From Candidatus Zambryskiibacteriota bacterium (GTDB taxonomy: Bacteria > Patescibacteriota > Minisyncoccia > Phycocordibacterales > DATDWN01), in assembly GCA_016202965.1 (NCBI GenBank), contig JACQNQ010000004.1, positions 1-8,205 on the forward strand: 8,205 bases of DNA. Direction: 5' to 3'. The notes under the pieces are model-generated. The model did not search any database, was not told the origin of the DNA, and was given only the letters and a program-made list of their open reading frames with translations. The translations under genes were made by a program, and so were the position numbers. Below are positions 1 through 4,727 of the stretch, piece by piece. The first letter of the stretch is position 1. Each line of letters starts with the position of its first letter.

Positions 1-99
1 AAAGTTAAAAAATAAATTGTTAGGCGGTTTTTACTTTCTAAACTTTTTAACTTTTAACCTTTAACTTTATTTCATTATATCAAAATCCGATTTTATTTT

Positions 100-128
100 C
101 ACAAAAATTGTGCACAACAATTTTTGTG
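100..128. other. Hairpin just downstream of the reverse transcriptase gene
   Basis: A perfect inverted repeat: 12 bases at 100-111 pair with 117-128 around the 5-base loop GCACA. It starts 6 bp past the stop codon of the minus-strand RT gene. No T tract follows on the minus strand, so it is not a classical intrinsic terminator, but it could protect or end the RT transcript. The rest of 1-134 is AT-rich with loose repeats of AACTTT and shows no gene. Confidence 0.5.
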
Positions 129-134
129 ATTATT

Positions 135-1136
135 TCAGTATAAAGCGATTCCAACCTTTTTTTGAATTCTATAAGTATCACCGTGTCCAAGAAGACCCTT
201 GTACGAGTTAATTGTTTCCGGTTGGGGAAATTTCTTGAGCGCTTTAAGTATTTTTCGCTTGGTTGTCGTCCGAATGGTTCGATGATGTGGAAAGTGAGTC
301 CAACCCAAGAAATCGACTCCGGAGCTATATGTCTGTATGAAAACTTTGTCAGGATGAAGTGAAAGATAAAGTTTGTTTCGCAAGAATAATTCAATTTTTA
401 GCAATAATTCTTCAAGATATTTTCTATTTTCAGACAAAATGACAAAATCATCGGCATATCGGATATAATATTTTACCCGTAATTCTTGTTTCATAAACAT
501 ATCAAATTCATGCATGTAGATATTGACCAAAAGTTGGGAGGTTAAATTGCCGAGAGGCAGTCCTTTTTCCATATCAGCCATGGCGTATATTGAATTTTTA
601 GTTTTGAAGCTGTCAATAACTTGTCCGATAAGCCATTTGATTTCTCCGTCTTCAATATGACGGTTAAGGATTTTGGTAAGAATTTTTTGATTGATGTTTG
701 CAAAAAATTTTCTGATGTCGCATTTCAAGACATAACACGTCCGTATGTGATTTTTTGAAACTTTACCTGCAAAAGACTTGAAACGGTCGAGGGCTTTGTG
801 TGTGCCTTTATATTTTCGACATGAGTACGAGTCAAAAATAAATCTATGGTGGAAATACCAGTACAATTCCTTGTAAATAAGATGGTGGACAACTCTGTCA
901 CGGACAAGCGCTTTATGTATATTTCTCGGTTTTGGGTCAGATATATTAAAAGCGGAATATTTGCTGTGTTTATATGTTTTATTCTTTAGCTCTGCATAAA
1001 GTAGAACCAGATTATCCCCAAGCTGCAACTCAAACGCAATGACATCTTTTTTCTTTCTTTTGCCGGACACAAAATGCTCCCATGTTGCCAAAAGATTTTC
1101 TATGGTTATGATGTCTGTATATTTAAGAATAAACAT
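135..1136 (-). CDS. Diversity-generating retroelement reverse transcriptase
   Basis: RNA-directed DNA polymerase of the DGR clade, 333 aa, within the usual DGR RT size. Visible motifs: a conserved N-terminal RT0-2 region (IHKALVRDRVVHH, residues 73-85, then FDSYSCRKYKGTH, 101-113); KCDIRKFF (138-145) with the first catalytic Asp at 140; GLPLGNLTSQ (192-201), where the GxxxSQ form typical of DGR enzymes replaces the QGxxxSP of group II introns; YADD (227-230), the catalytic box; and GVDFLGW (273-279) in the palm/thumb region. The ATG at 1136 is fixed as start because an in-frame TAG lies immediately upstream. No maturase or endonuclease domain is present, which argues against a group II intron. 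It would reverse-transcribe the TR RNA at 1583-1701 with adenine-specific errors. It diverges from the avd-like gene with only 2 bp between the likely start codons. No clear ribosome binding site is visible. Confidence 0.96.
   Translation of the reverse strand: MFILKYTDIITIENLLATWEHFVSGKRKKKDVIAFELQLGDNLVLLYAELKNKTYKHSKYSAFNISDPKPRNIHKALVRDRVVHHLIYKELYWYFHHRFIFDSYSCRKYKGTHKALDRFKSFAGKVSKNHIRTCYVLKCDIRKFFANINQKILTKILNRHIEDGEIKWLIGQVIDSFKTKNSIYAMADMEKGLPLGNLTSQLLVNIYMHEFDMFMKQELRVKYYIRYADDFVILSENRKYLEELLLKIELFLRNKLYLSLHPDKVFIQTYSSGVDFLGWTHFPHHRTIRTTTKRKILKALKKFPQPETINSYKGLLGHGDTYRIQKKVGIALY
1085..1112 (+). promoter_or_regulatory. Candidate promoter of the avd-like gene
   Basis: TTGCCA (1085-1090) and TATGAT (1107-1112) are separated by 16 bp and would start transcription near 1119, about 20 bases before the proposed ATG at 1139. 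It lies inside the 5' end of the oppositely oriented RT gene, as it must if the two start codons are 2 bp apart. The match is moderate and AT-rich DNA yields such matches by chance. Confidence 0.3.
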
Positions 1137-1138
1137 CT

Positions 1139-1535
1139 ATGGAAAACTACAACATAAATAATACAGCTAAGTTGCCCCCCCCCCGCACAAGCCCCGCTTG
1201 TATTGGTACGAACCAAACAAGCATATCAGATTTGGCACGGATATTTGCAAAAACTAAACAGGGTTGACCGCTACAGCATTGGCGCGAGAATCGACGATAC
1301 TTTTCTCTCTTTGCTTGAATCAATTTTCCGGGCATGTTTTGCATATGATAAATTTGAAAAGCTCTCTTTCGTATCGCAGGCCTTGAGCAAGAACGACTTA
1401 CTTAAATTTTTCCTGCAAATCGCTTGGGAACATAAAGTTCTTGAACACAAACAATACGGACCGCTTATTCTCCTTTTGGATGAAATCGGCAGACAGCTCT
1501 ATGGTTGGAAAAAGGATACTAAAGAAAAATTGTAA
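1139..1535 (+). CDS. avd: Avd-like DGR accessory protein, 5' end apparently frameshifted at a C10 run
   Basis: Four-helix-bundle accessory variability determinant that binds the RT and the TR RNA in DGRs. The uninterrupted frame covers 1203-1535 from a TTG codon (110 aa). It carries the family pattern: VDRYSIGARIDD near the start, LLKFFLQIAWEHKVL in the middle, and EIGRQLYGW near the C-terminus, which resembles the EVGRILGSW of the Bordetella phage Avd as I recall it. The frame stays open upstream of 1203 to a TAA at 1155-1157 with no ATG, GTG or other TTG. A good ATG exists at 1139 in another frame, giving MENYNINNTAKLPPP. Removing one C from the ten C at 1175-1184 joins that start to AQAPLVLVRTKQAYQ and yields about 131 aa. 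The cause may be a sequencing or assembly error, phase variation, slippage, or real decay. The family call is firm; the start is not. Confidence 0.82.
1175..1184 (+). repeat. Homopolymer run of ten C at the avd 5' end
   Basis: Ten consecutive C, the only long GC homopolymer in the window, sit where the plus-strand reading frame must shift to link the ATG at 1139 with the Avd body. Two nucleotides after it, ACAAGC (1187-1192) pairs with GCTTGT (1196-1201). An alternative hairpin uses 1197-1201/1217-1221 plus 1203-1207/1212-1216. Such runs are prone to length change by slippage and to read errors. Confidence 0.8.
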
Positions 1536-1537
1536 AA

Positions 1538-1567
1538 CCAAGCCCCAGATTTTTAACCTGGGGTTGG
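1538..1567. other. Hairpin between avd stop and the template repeat
   Basis: CCAA plus CCCCAG (1538-1548, one bulged G at 1542) pairs with CTGGGG plus TTGG (1558-1567) around a 9-base AT-rich loop. It begins 3 bp after the avd stop codon and ends 15 bp before the TR. No T run follows on either strand, so as an avd terminator it is weak. It lies on the same side of the TR as the hairpins next to VR1 and VR2, on the 3' side of the TR RNA. Confidence 0.45.
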
Positions 1568-1582
1568 AAAACAAAATAAGTG

Positions 1583-1701
1583 GCAGAAGCCGAAGAACGC
1601 GTTGTTGTCGTTCCACACCTTCTCCAGATAGCCAAGGTTCCAGTTGAAGTCTCCGTTCAAGTTGGCGTTCACTTCCGGAACCCTGCGGTTGCCATCAGAA
1701 T
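1583..1701 (-). repeat. DGR template repeat (TR)
   Basis: A 119-bp segment aligned without gaps to 2058-2176 at a constant offset of 475. The 11 mismatches (TR positions 1602, 1603, 1608, 1612, 1620, 1621, 1638, 1663, 1669, 1674, 1684) are all T on the plus strand, hence A on the sense strand. The roughly 89 non-T positions are all unchanged. Read on the minus strand it is rich in AAC codons (NANLNGDFNWNLGYL, then VWNDNNAFFGFC), the usual TR design in which AAC can mutate to many residues without giving a stop. The 18 bp at 1583-1600 are identical in VR1, then diverge (TGCCACTTA versus TGCGACTTG), as expected for an IMH*/IMH boundary. The TR RNA must come from the minus strand; no strong promoter was found upstream of 1702. 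Confidence 0.95.
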
Positions 1702-1967
1702 GAAAGTAGCAGCAATGTACGACGCACTTTCCGTTTTCACTGAGAGCAACACCGGTTACTCTCTGTATTTTATTCCGAGCCTATGATGAATTCTCTGCTC
1801 AATAGTGTATCGCACCGACTTGTTTTATTTTTTCAGAAAGGATCGCGCGCATTCATAAAGCAAAAACTACTCAATGAATTCCTGGCGATATTCCTTTGCG
1901 AGATATTGAGACATGAAACACAAAAAATCTTGAATCGCATGCACGGTCAAATATCCGGAGTTATTTT

Positions 1968-2003
1968 ATATAAAAATCCGGCTCTTGCAAAGCAAGAGCC
2001 GGA
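1968..2003 (-). terminator. Intrinsic terminator of the DGR target gene
   Basis: A 12-bp perfect stem (1977-1988 with 1992-2003) around an AAA loop, GC-rich (CCGGCTCTTGC arm). On the minus strand it is followed by ATTTTTATAT. It lies 33 bp past the stop of the minus-strand target gene. The placement downstream of VR1 also resembles the hairpin/cruciform that assists homing in the Bordetella phage DGR, so both roles are possible. Confidence 0.8.
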
Positions 2004-2036
2004 GAGTCAAAGGAAACTGAGAGCATATCCAATGGA

Positions 2037-2714
2037 CTAAGTTTCCGAGGACAAGTCGCAGAAGCCGAAGAACGCGCGGTTGACGTCCCACACCCCCTCC
2101 AGATAGCCAAGGCTCCAGTTGAAGTCTCCGTTCAAGTCGGCGTGCACTCCCGGAACCCCGCGGTTGCCATCAGAATCTTTCCAAAGCCGTTCTTCCTTGT
2201 CAAAGGAAGCGTACCAGAAACCTTTCGGTAATTGGTCTCGCTTCTGTTCAAAGACAAGTGAACTACCCTGAGCTCCAGTGTATATGGCAACGTTTTGCGT
2301 TTCCAAAAATGTCATTCTCTCTTCGGATGTAGTGGTACCGCCGACGATTTGTTTGTATGCCCTGACCCAGAGCTTGTCTCCGGGCTTCAGAATGCGGCTC
2401 GGTCGGGGAAAATTCGCATCCGTGATGTTCTTGTCGTAATCGTAGAACATCTTCGGATACTTTTCCAAAAACGAGCTGATTTGTTTACCATGCACGTAGT
2501 CCGCCTTCACCGTAATGATGCCAAGGTCTGCTAGCAAAGCAAACTTTTCCAACGGATTTGGCGCGACAGTAAAGCCGCGAGCGAGAGCAAACGGTATCTG
2601 GTCTTTGTGCTCCAGATAATGTTTGACTACTTCCGGAGAAAGAAATTGGAGATTGGCCGAGATAGCGCCGGACAACAACAAATACGATTTTTCTGACGTA
2701 AGGGTGTCTCCCAT
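2037..2714 (-). CDS. DGR target protein with C-terminal variable region (lectin/FGE-like fold inferred)
   Basis: A 225-aa protein whose last ~45 residues are encoded by VR1. Residues 1-175 form a constant part (PFALARGFTVAP 41-52, ADLGIITVKADYVHG 62-76, ITDANFPRPSRILKPGDKL 97-115, TGAQGSSLVFEQKRDQLPKG 146-165). The VR spans about 180-221, with residues differing from the TR at 186, 189, 191, 193, 201, 207, 210, 211 and 213 (Gly, Gly, His, Asp, Ser, Gly, Asp, Val, Arg). GDFNW, LGYLE and AFFGFCDL act as the invariant scaffold. A C-type lectin or formylglycine-generating-enzyme-like fold is inferred from other DGR targets. The start is the ATG at 2714, 8 bases after the Shine-Dalgarno-like AAAGGA (plus-strand TCCTTT, 2723-2728); an upstream in-frame TTG at 2738 would leave no such site. 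There is no signal peptide or membrane segment, so the product is probably cytoplasmic. The ligand is unknown. It has its own promoter and terminator. Confidence 0.92.
   Translation of the reverse strand: MGDTLTSEKSYLLLSGAISANLQFLSPEVVKHYLEHKDQIPFALARGFTVAPNPLEKFALLADLGIITVKADYVHGKQISSFLEKYPKMFYDYDKNITDANFPRPSRILKPGDKLWVRAYKQIVGGTTTSEERMTFLETQNVAIYTGAQGSSLVFEQKRDQLPKGFWYASFDKEERLWKDSDGNRGVPGVHADLNGDFNWSLGYLEGVWDVNRAFFGFCDLSSET
2058..2176 (-). repeat. DGR variable repeat VR1
   Basis: The recipient copy of the TR, inside the 3' end of the target gene. Eleven substitutions fall in nine codons and all are non-synonymous: R to G, E to G, N to H, N to D, N to S, K to G (two bases), N to D, D to V, N to R (two bases). 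About 19 of the 30 TR adenines remain unchanged. No difference affects a non-adenine base, so the copy looks recent and the system is likely active or was until lately. The putative initiation site of mutagenic homing is at the 3' end of the sense strand (plus-strand GCAGAAGCCGAAGAACGC, 2058-2075). Confidence 0.95.
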
Positions 2715-2810
2715 GGGAGGTGTCCTTTCTTTATACAATGTACATTATTTCCGGAAATCTGCCGGATGCAGTTGCAAGAAAATCTTGCCTAACCTTGGAT
2801 TTCTGCTAAA

Positions 2811-2840
2811 ATGATACTATACCTGCTACCATAATGTCAA
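2811..2840 (-). promoter_or_regulatory. Promoter of the DGR target gene
   Basis: On the minus strand a consensus -35 TTGACA (plus TGTCAA, 2835-2840) is followed after 18 bp by TATCAT (plus ATGATA, 2811-2816). Transcription would start near 2804, leaving a ~90-base leader before the ATG at 2714. The leader contains two small hairpins (2774-2788 with an AAA loop, and 2750-2766). Confidence 0.6.
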
Positions 2841-2893
2841 GAGATTTTTCGTCAGTATCAAAAAAGCCCTCAAAATAAGAGCTTCTTTGGATT

Positions 2894-2922
2894 TTTACTT
2901 ACACCTTGTCCAATGTTATACT
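2894..2922 (+). promoter_or_regulatory. hicB promoter, apparently giving a leaderless transcript
   Basis: TTTACT (2894-2899), 17 bp, TATACT (2917-2922). The expected start site (about 2929-2930) coincides with the hicB ATG at 2930, so translation would start at or next to the 5' end. No Shine-Dalgarno sequence is present, which agrees with leaderless expression. HicB normally binds its own promoter region, but I see no clear operator palindrome. Confidence 0.5.
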
Positions 2923-2929
2923 ATATGGT

Positions 2930-3172
2930 ATGAAAAATATTAAAGGAAAAAAGGAAAAACATTTCACGGCATTTTTTGAGAAAAACGAATTACGGGGATA
3001 TACCGTTACTGTCCCCTCCTTGCCCGGCCTTGTTACCGAAGGTCGAACATTTGAAGAAGCCAAAATTATGGCATATGACGCGGTTAAATGTTATATCCAA
3101 GGTCTGAAAAAAACCAAAAAAGACGTGCGGGAAAATGAGACGGGCAGTTTCCAGATAGCCGTAGCAATTTAA
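2930..3172 (+). CDS. hicB: HicB-family antitoxin
   Basis: An 80-aa protein with the HicB partial RNase H-like fold pattern: FTAFFEKNELRGYTVTVPSLPGLVTEGRTF (12-41), in which the SLPGLVTEG turn and the following EEAKIMAYDAVKCYI helix are characteristic. HicB binds and neutralises HicA and usually represses its own operon. There is no added C-terminal helix-turn-helix or ribbon-helix-helix domain, so DNA binding is uncertain. The ATG at 2930 is chosen because it follows the -10 box directly; an earlier in-frame TTG at 2906 overlaps the promoter. hicA begins 2 bp after the stop, so the pair is one operon in the antitoxin-first order. It separates two DGR target sequences. Confidence 0.88.
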   Translation: MKNIKGKKEKHFTAFFEKNELRGYTVTVPSLPGLVTEGRTFEEAKIMAYDAVKCYIQGLKKTKKDVRENETGSFQIAVAI

Positions 3173-3174
3173 CT

Positions 3175-3402
3175 ATGCCCAAACTACCGAGAATTACCGC
3201 TCGCAAACTTCTGGGAGTTTTATTAAAGCTCAGTTTCTATGTTCACCATCAATCAGGCAGTCATGTAAATCTGCGACATAATTTTAAAAATCATCTCCAC
3301 ATCGTCGTGCCGATACATTATCGGGAGCTTGCCCCGAAAACATTAAAATCAATTCTTATTCAAGCTGAAATCAGCGTGGAAGAACTGGTGGACTTGATAT
3401 AG
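3175..3402 (+). CDS. hicA: HicA-family mRNA interferase toxin
   Basis: A 75-aa protein with the double-stranded-RNA-binding-like fold of HicA: PRITARKLLGVLLKLSF (5-21), QSGSHVNLRH (26-35) containing the expected catalytic His at 30, then VVPIHYRELAPKTLKSILIQAEIS (44-67), matching the family's VP-H---L---TL--IL-QAGIS pattern. HicA cleaves mRNA when free of HicB. The toxin appears intact. It is translated from the hicB transcript; no independent ribosome binding site is seen, so coupling across the 2-bp gap is likely. Confidence 0.9.
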   Translation: MPKLPRITARKLLGVLLKLSFYVHHQSGSHVNLRHNFKNHLHIVVPIHYRELAPKTLKSILIQAEISVEELVDLI

Positions 3403-3420
3403 AAGTTTTTAGATATGGAA

Positions 3421-3446
3421 AGCCCCTCCTGCTGGCAGGAGGGGCT
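3421..3446. terminator. Strong hairpin between hicA and the truncated target fragment
   Basis: AGCCCCTCCTGC (3421-3432) is a perfect inverted repeat of 3435-3446 with a 2-base centre. It lies between convergent sequences, so it could end both transcripts. Neither side has a real T tract (the plus side has GAAAAA, the minus side TTTCC). It is 69 bp from VR2, the counterpart of the hairpin by VR1. Confidence 0.5.
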
Positions 3447-3488
3447 GAAAAACGGAAGGGTCAAAGGCGAAAAGAAAAGTTGAGCGAC

Positions 3489-3782
3489 TTAAGCGACCAA
3501 GGGCTTCGGCAAGTCGCGGAAGCAGAGCACGAGAAAGTCCTCGCTCCACACCCTCTCGAAGCCGCCGAGGCCGAAGTAGAAGTCACCGTCGTCGTACGCA
3601 CCGAGACACGGAACACAGTGGTAGCCCTCGAGGAACGGGAGACTATCTTTCTTGTCGAAAGAGCAGTATCCTTTTCCTTTTGGCAACAACTCGCGTTTCT
3701 GCTCGAAAACGAGCGCGGCGCCTTGCGCTCCCGGGTAAACGGCATTCTGACCATCGAGAAAACTTACAGTGCAAAAATTTTT
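3489..3782 (-). pseudogene. 5'-truncated second DGR target (C-terminal fragment)
   Basis: An open minus-strand frame with no ATG, bounded upstream by a TAA at 3783-3785. From about 3761 its translation follows the end of the intact target: FLDGQNAVYPGAQGAALVFEQ and ELLPKGKGYCSFDKKDS against FLETQNVAIYTGAQGSSLVFEQ and DQLPKGFWYASFDKEER, then GDFYFGLGGFERVW, then FRDLPKPLVA. The conserved N-terminal ~135 residues are missing, and the break falls beside the pilin promoter region. Only TTG codons (for example 3689) could start translation. Base composition is visibly more GC-rich than the neighbouring pilin and hic genes. It is either a decayed gene or a stored variable cassette; expression seems unlikely. 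Confidence 0.75.
3516..3634 (-). repeat. VR-like region VR2 in the truncated target
   Basis: It aligns without gaps at protein level to the TR. Where the TR encodes Asn it has mostly Tyr, Gly, Asp, Ser or Phe, often in codons ending in C, as expected at diversified AAC positions. Unlike VR1 it also differs at many non-adenine bases, so it was not copied from the local TR. The boundary CGCGACTTG (plus CAAGTCGCG, 3510-3518) is shared with VR1. The extent is estimated from the alignment. Confidence 0.7.
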
Positions 3783-3790
3783 TTATATTA

Positions 3791-3796
3791 TATAAT
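3791..3796 (+). promoter_or_regulatory. -10 box of the pilin gene
   Basis: A perfect TATAAT lies 6 bp before the pilin ATG at 3803 in a very AT-rich stretch. No convincing -35 box is seen. If used, the mRNA would have almost no leader, as at hicB. The AT-richness of the segment makes a chance match possible. Confidence 0.35.
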
Positions 3797-3802
3797 ATAA
3801 TA

Positions 3803-4327
3803 ATGCATAAAAAAGAGAGTGGCTTTACTCTTATAGAACTTTTAGTGGTAATTGCCATCATCGGGCTTTTATCGTCAGTTGTTTTAGCGTCCTTAAATAG
3901 CGCCAGGGCCAAAGCCAGAGATAGCAGACGCAAAGCAGACCTACATTCAATTCAAAATGCTCTAGAACTTTATAATAATACATATGGAGGGTACCCCACT
4001 TCAGCCTGGAATGACAGCGGAGCAACCAGTTATAATGTATATCATTCTATTGCACAGCAAGCCAGCTTCAAGCAATTTATACCTCAAACACCAAATGACC
4101 CGAAATATCCAAACATAAATTGCTATAATGCCGAATACGCATACATGAGCGATTCATTCAGGACACCTGGAACATTGGGAACAAGGTATGTTTTATATGC
4201 TACTTTGGAAAACCAATCCACCACCAACCTTAACCCCATAAATCCATCATATGACTATAATCAGGTAACTATTTGGCCTTGTCCTGGCTATGGTACGGTA
4301 AATTACAGAGTGGGAGATTTTAACTAA
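3803..4327 (+). CDS. Type IV pilin-like protein (prepilin)
   Basis: A 174-aa class III-signal protein. The leader MHKKESG is cut by prepilin peptidase before Phe8 (G|FTLIELL), and Glu12 is the conserved Glu5 of the mature protein. Residues 8-31 form the hydrophobic N-terminal helix that anchors the subunit in the membrane and packs in the pilus core. ARAKARDSRRKADLHSIQNALELY (34-57) continues the alpha-helix typical of GspG/PilE-like pseudopilins, followed by a short globular domain with GGYP (62-65) and two cysteines (107, 160) that could form a disulfide. The ATG at 3803 gives the usual short basic leader; the frame is open upstream but that stretch is antisense to the target fragment. No ribosome binding site is seen. 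It is followed 3 bp later by a small membrane protein gene and faces pilB. Major pilin versus minor pseudopilin cannot be decided. Confidence 0.92.
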   Translation: MHKKESGFTLIELLVVIAIIGLLSSVVLASLNSARAKARDSRRKADLHSIQNALELYNNTYGGYPTSAWNDSGATSYNVYHSIAQQASFKQFIPQTPNDPKYPNINCYNAEYAYMSDSFRTPGTLGTRYVLYATLENQSTTNLNPINPSYDYNQVTIWPCPGYGTVNYRVGDFN

Positions 4328-4330
4328 AAT

Positions 4331-4606
4331 ATGGATATGATACATGAAGTAAAATTCGAAGAAGACAATTTTGTAAGACCACAAATACTAGAAACTAATA
4401 TCCCTTCTGGCTTAATCGGACTGGTTATGAAAATGGGTCTTGCTGACACACCCGAAAAAGCAAATTATGTACTTGCAGGAGTATTTGTAGCGACACTGAT
4501 TGCCACGATTGTTATTTTTATATTCTTCAGCGAGATCTCTTTTTCCAAACCTGCCGGTCCGGACCAAGCTACCTTGGAACGCATGATGCAAAACATGCAC
4601 CCGTAA
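4331..4606 (+). CDS. Small single-span membrane protein of unknown function
   Basis: A 91-aa protein that I do not recognise. Residues 1-44 are acidic to mixed and polar, with no signal peptide. YVLAGVFVATLIATIVIFIFF (46-66) is one clear transmembrane helix. The last 25 residues are short and polar (KPAGPDQATLERMMQNMHP). The ATG at 4331 follows the pilin stop by 3 bp, so it is almost certainly co-transcribed with the pilin, and a terminator follows directly. A role in pilus assembly is plausible from position only. M3 (4337) is an alternative start. Confidence 0.75.
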   Translation: MDMIHEVKFEEDNFVRPQILETNIPSGLIGLVMKMGLADTPEKANYVLAGVFVATLIATIVIFIFFSEISFSKPAGPDQATLERMMQNMHP

Positions 4607-4610
4607 CATC

Positions 4611-4644
4611 TTGGAGGAAATTATTTTATTTCCAAAATTTTTTT
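4611..4644 (+). terminator. Intrinsic terminator of the pilin operon
   Basis: GGAAAT (4616-4621) pairs with ATTTCC (4628-4633); an alternative pairing of TTGGA (4611-4615) with TCCAA (4631-4635) is possible. A run of seven T follows (4638-4644). It starts 4 bp after the stop of the small membrane protein gene. Confidence 0.75.
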
Positions 4645-4668
4645 GCCGTTTATTGAAACAATCTTGAT

Positions 4669-4701
4669 GAGTTATACCAAGGGAAACCCTTGGTATAACT
4701 C
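4669..4701. terminator. Perfect 15-bp hairpin between convergent pilin operon and pilB
   Basis: 4669-4683 pairs perfectly with 4687-4701 around an AAA loop. It lies 26 bp beyond the pilB stop on the minus strand, so it probably ends the pilB mRNA. No strong T tract follows (ATCAAGATTGTTTC), so the stem itself may act as a 3' barrier or work with a factor. Confidence 0.55.
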
Positions 4702-4727
4702 GGATTTAATATAAAAGTTTTTAGATA

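Noticed and set aside
135..1136. Group II intron or retron reverse transcriptase
   Set aside because: No maturase domain, no intron domain V, and the GxxxSQ motif plus adjacent TR/VR pair fit a DGR instead.
1783..2040. Plus-strand 85-codon open frame between TR and VR1
   Set aside because: The translation has no recognisable pattern, the frame runs through the terminator and into the end of the target gene on the other strand, and no ribosome binding site or promoter supports it. I see no gene in 1774-1967.
3461..3800. Overlapping open frames on both strands across the orphan VR region
   Set aside because: They are out-of-frame shadows of the GC-rich target fragment; only the minus frame ending at 3489 matches the target family.
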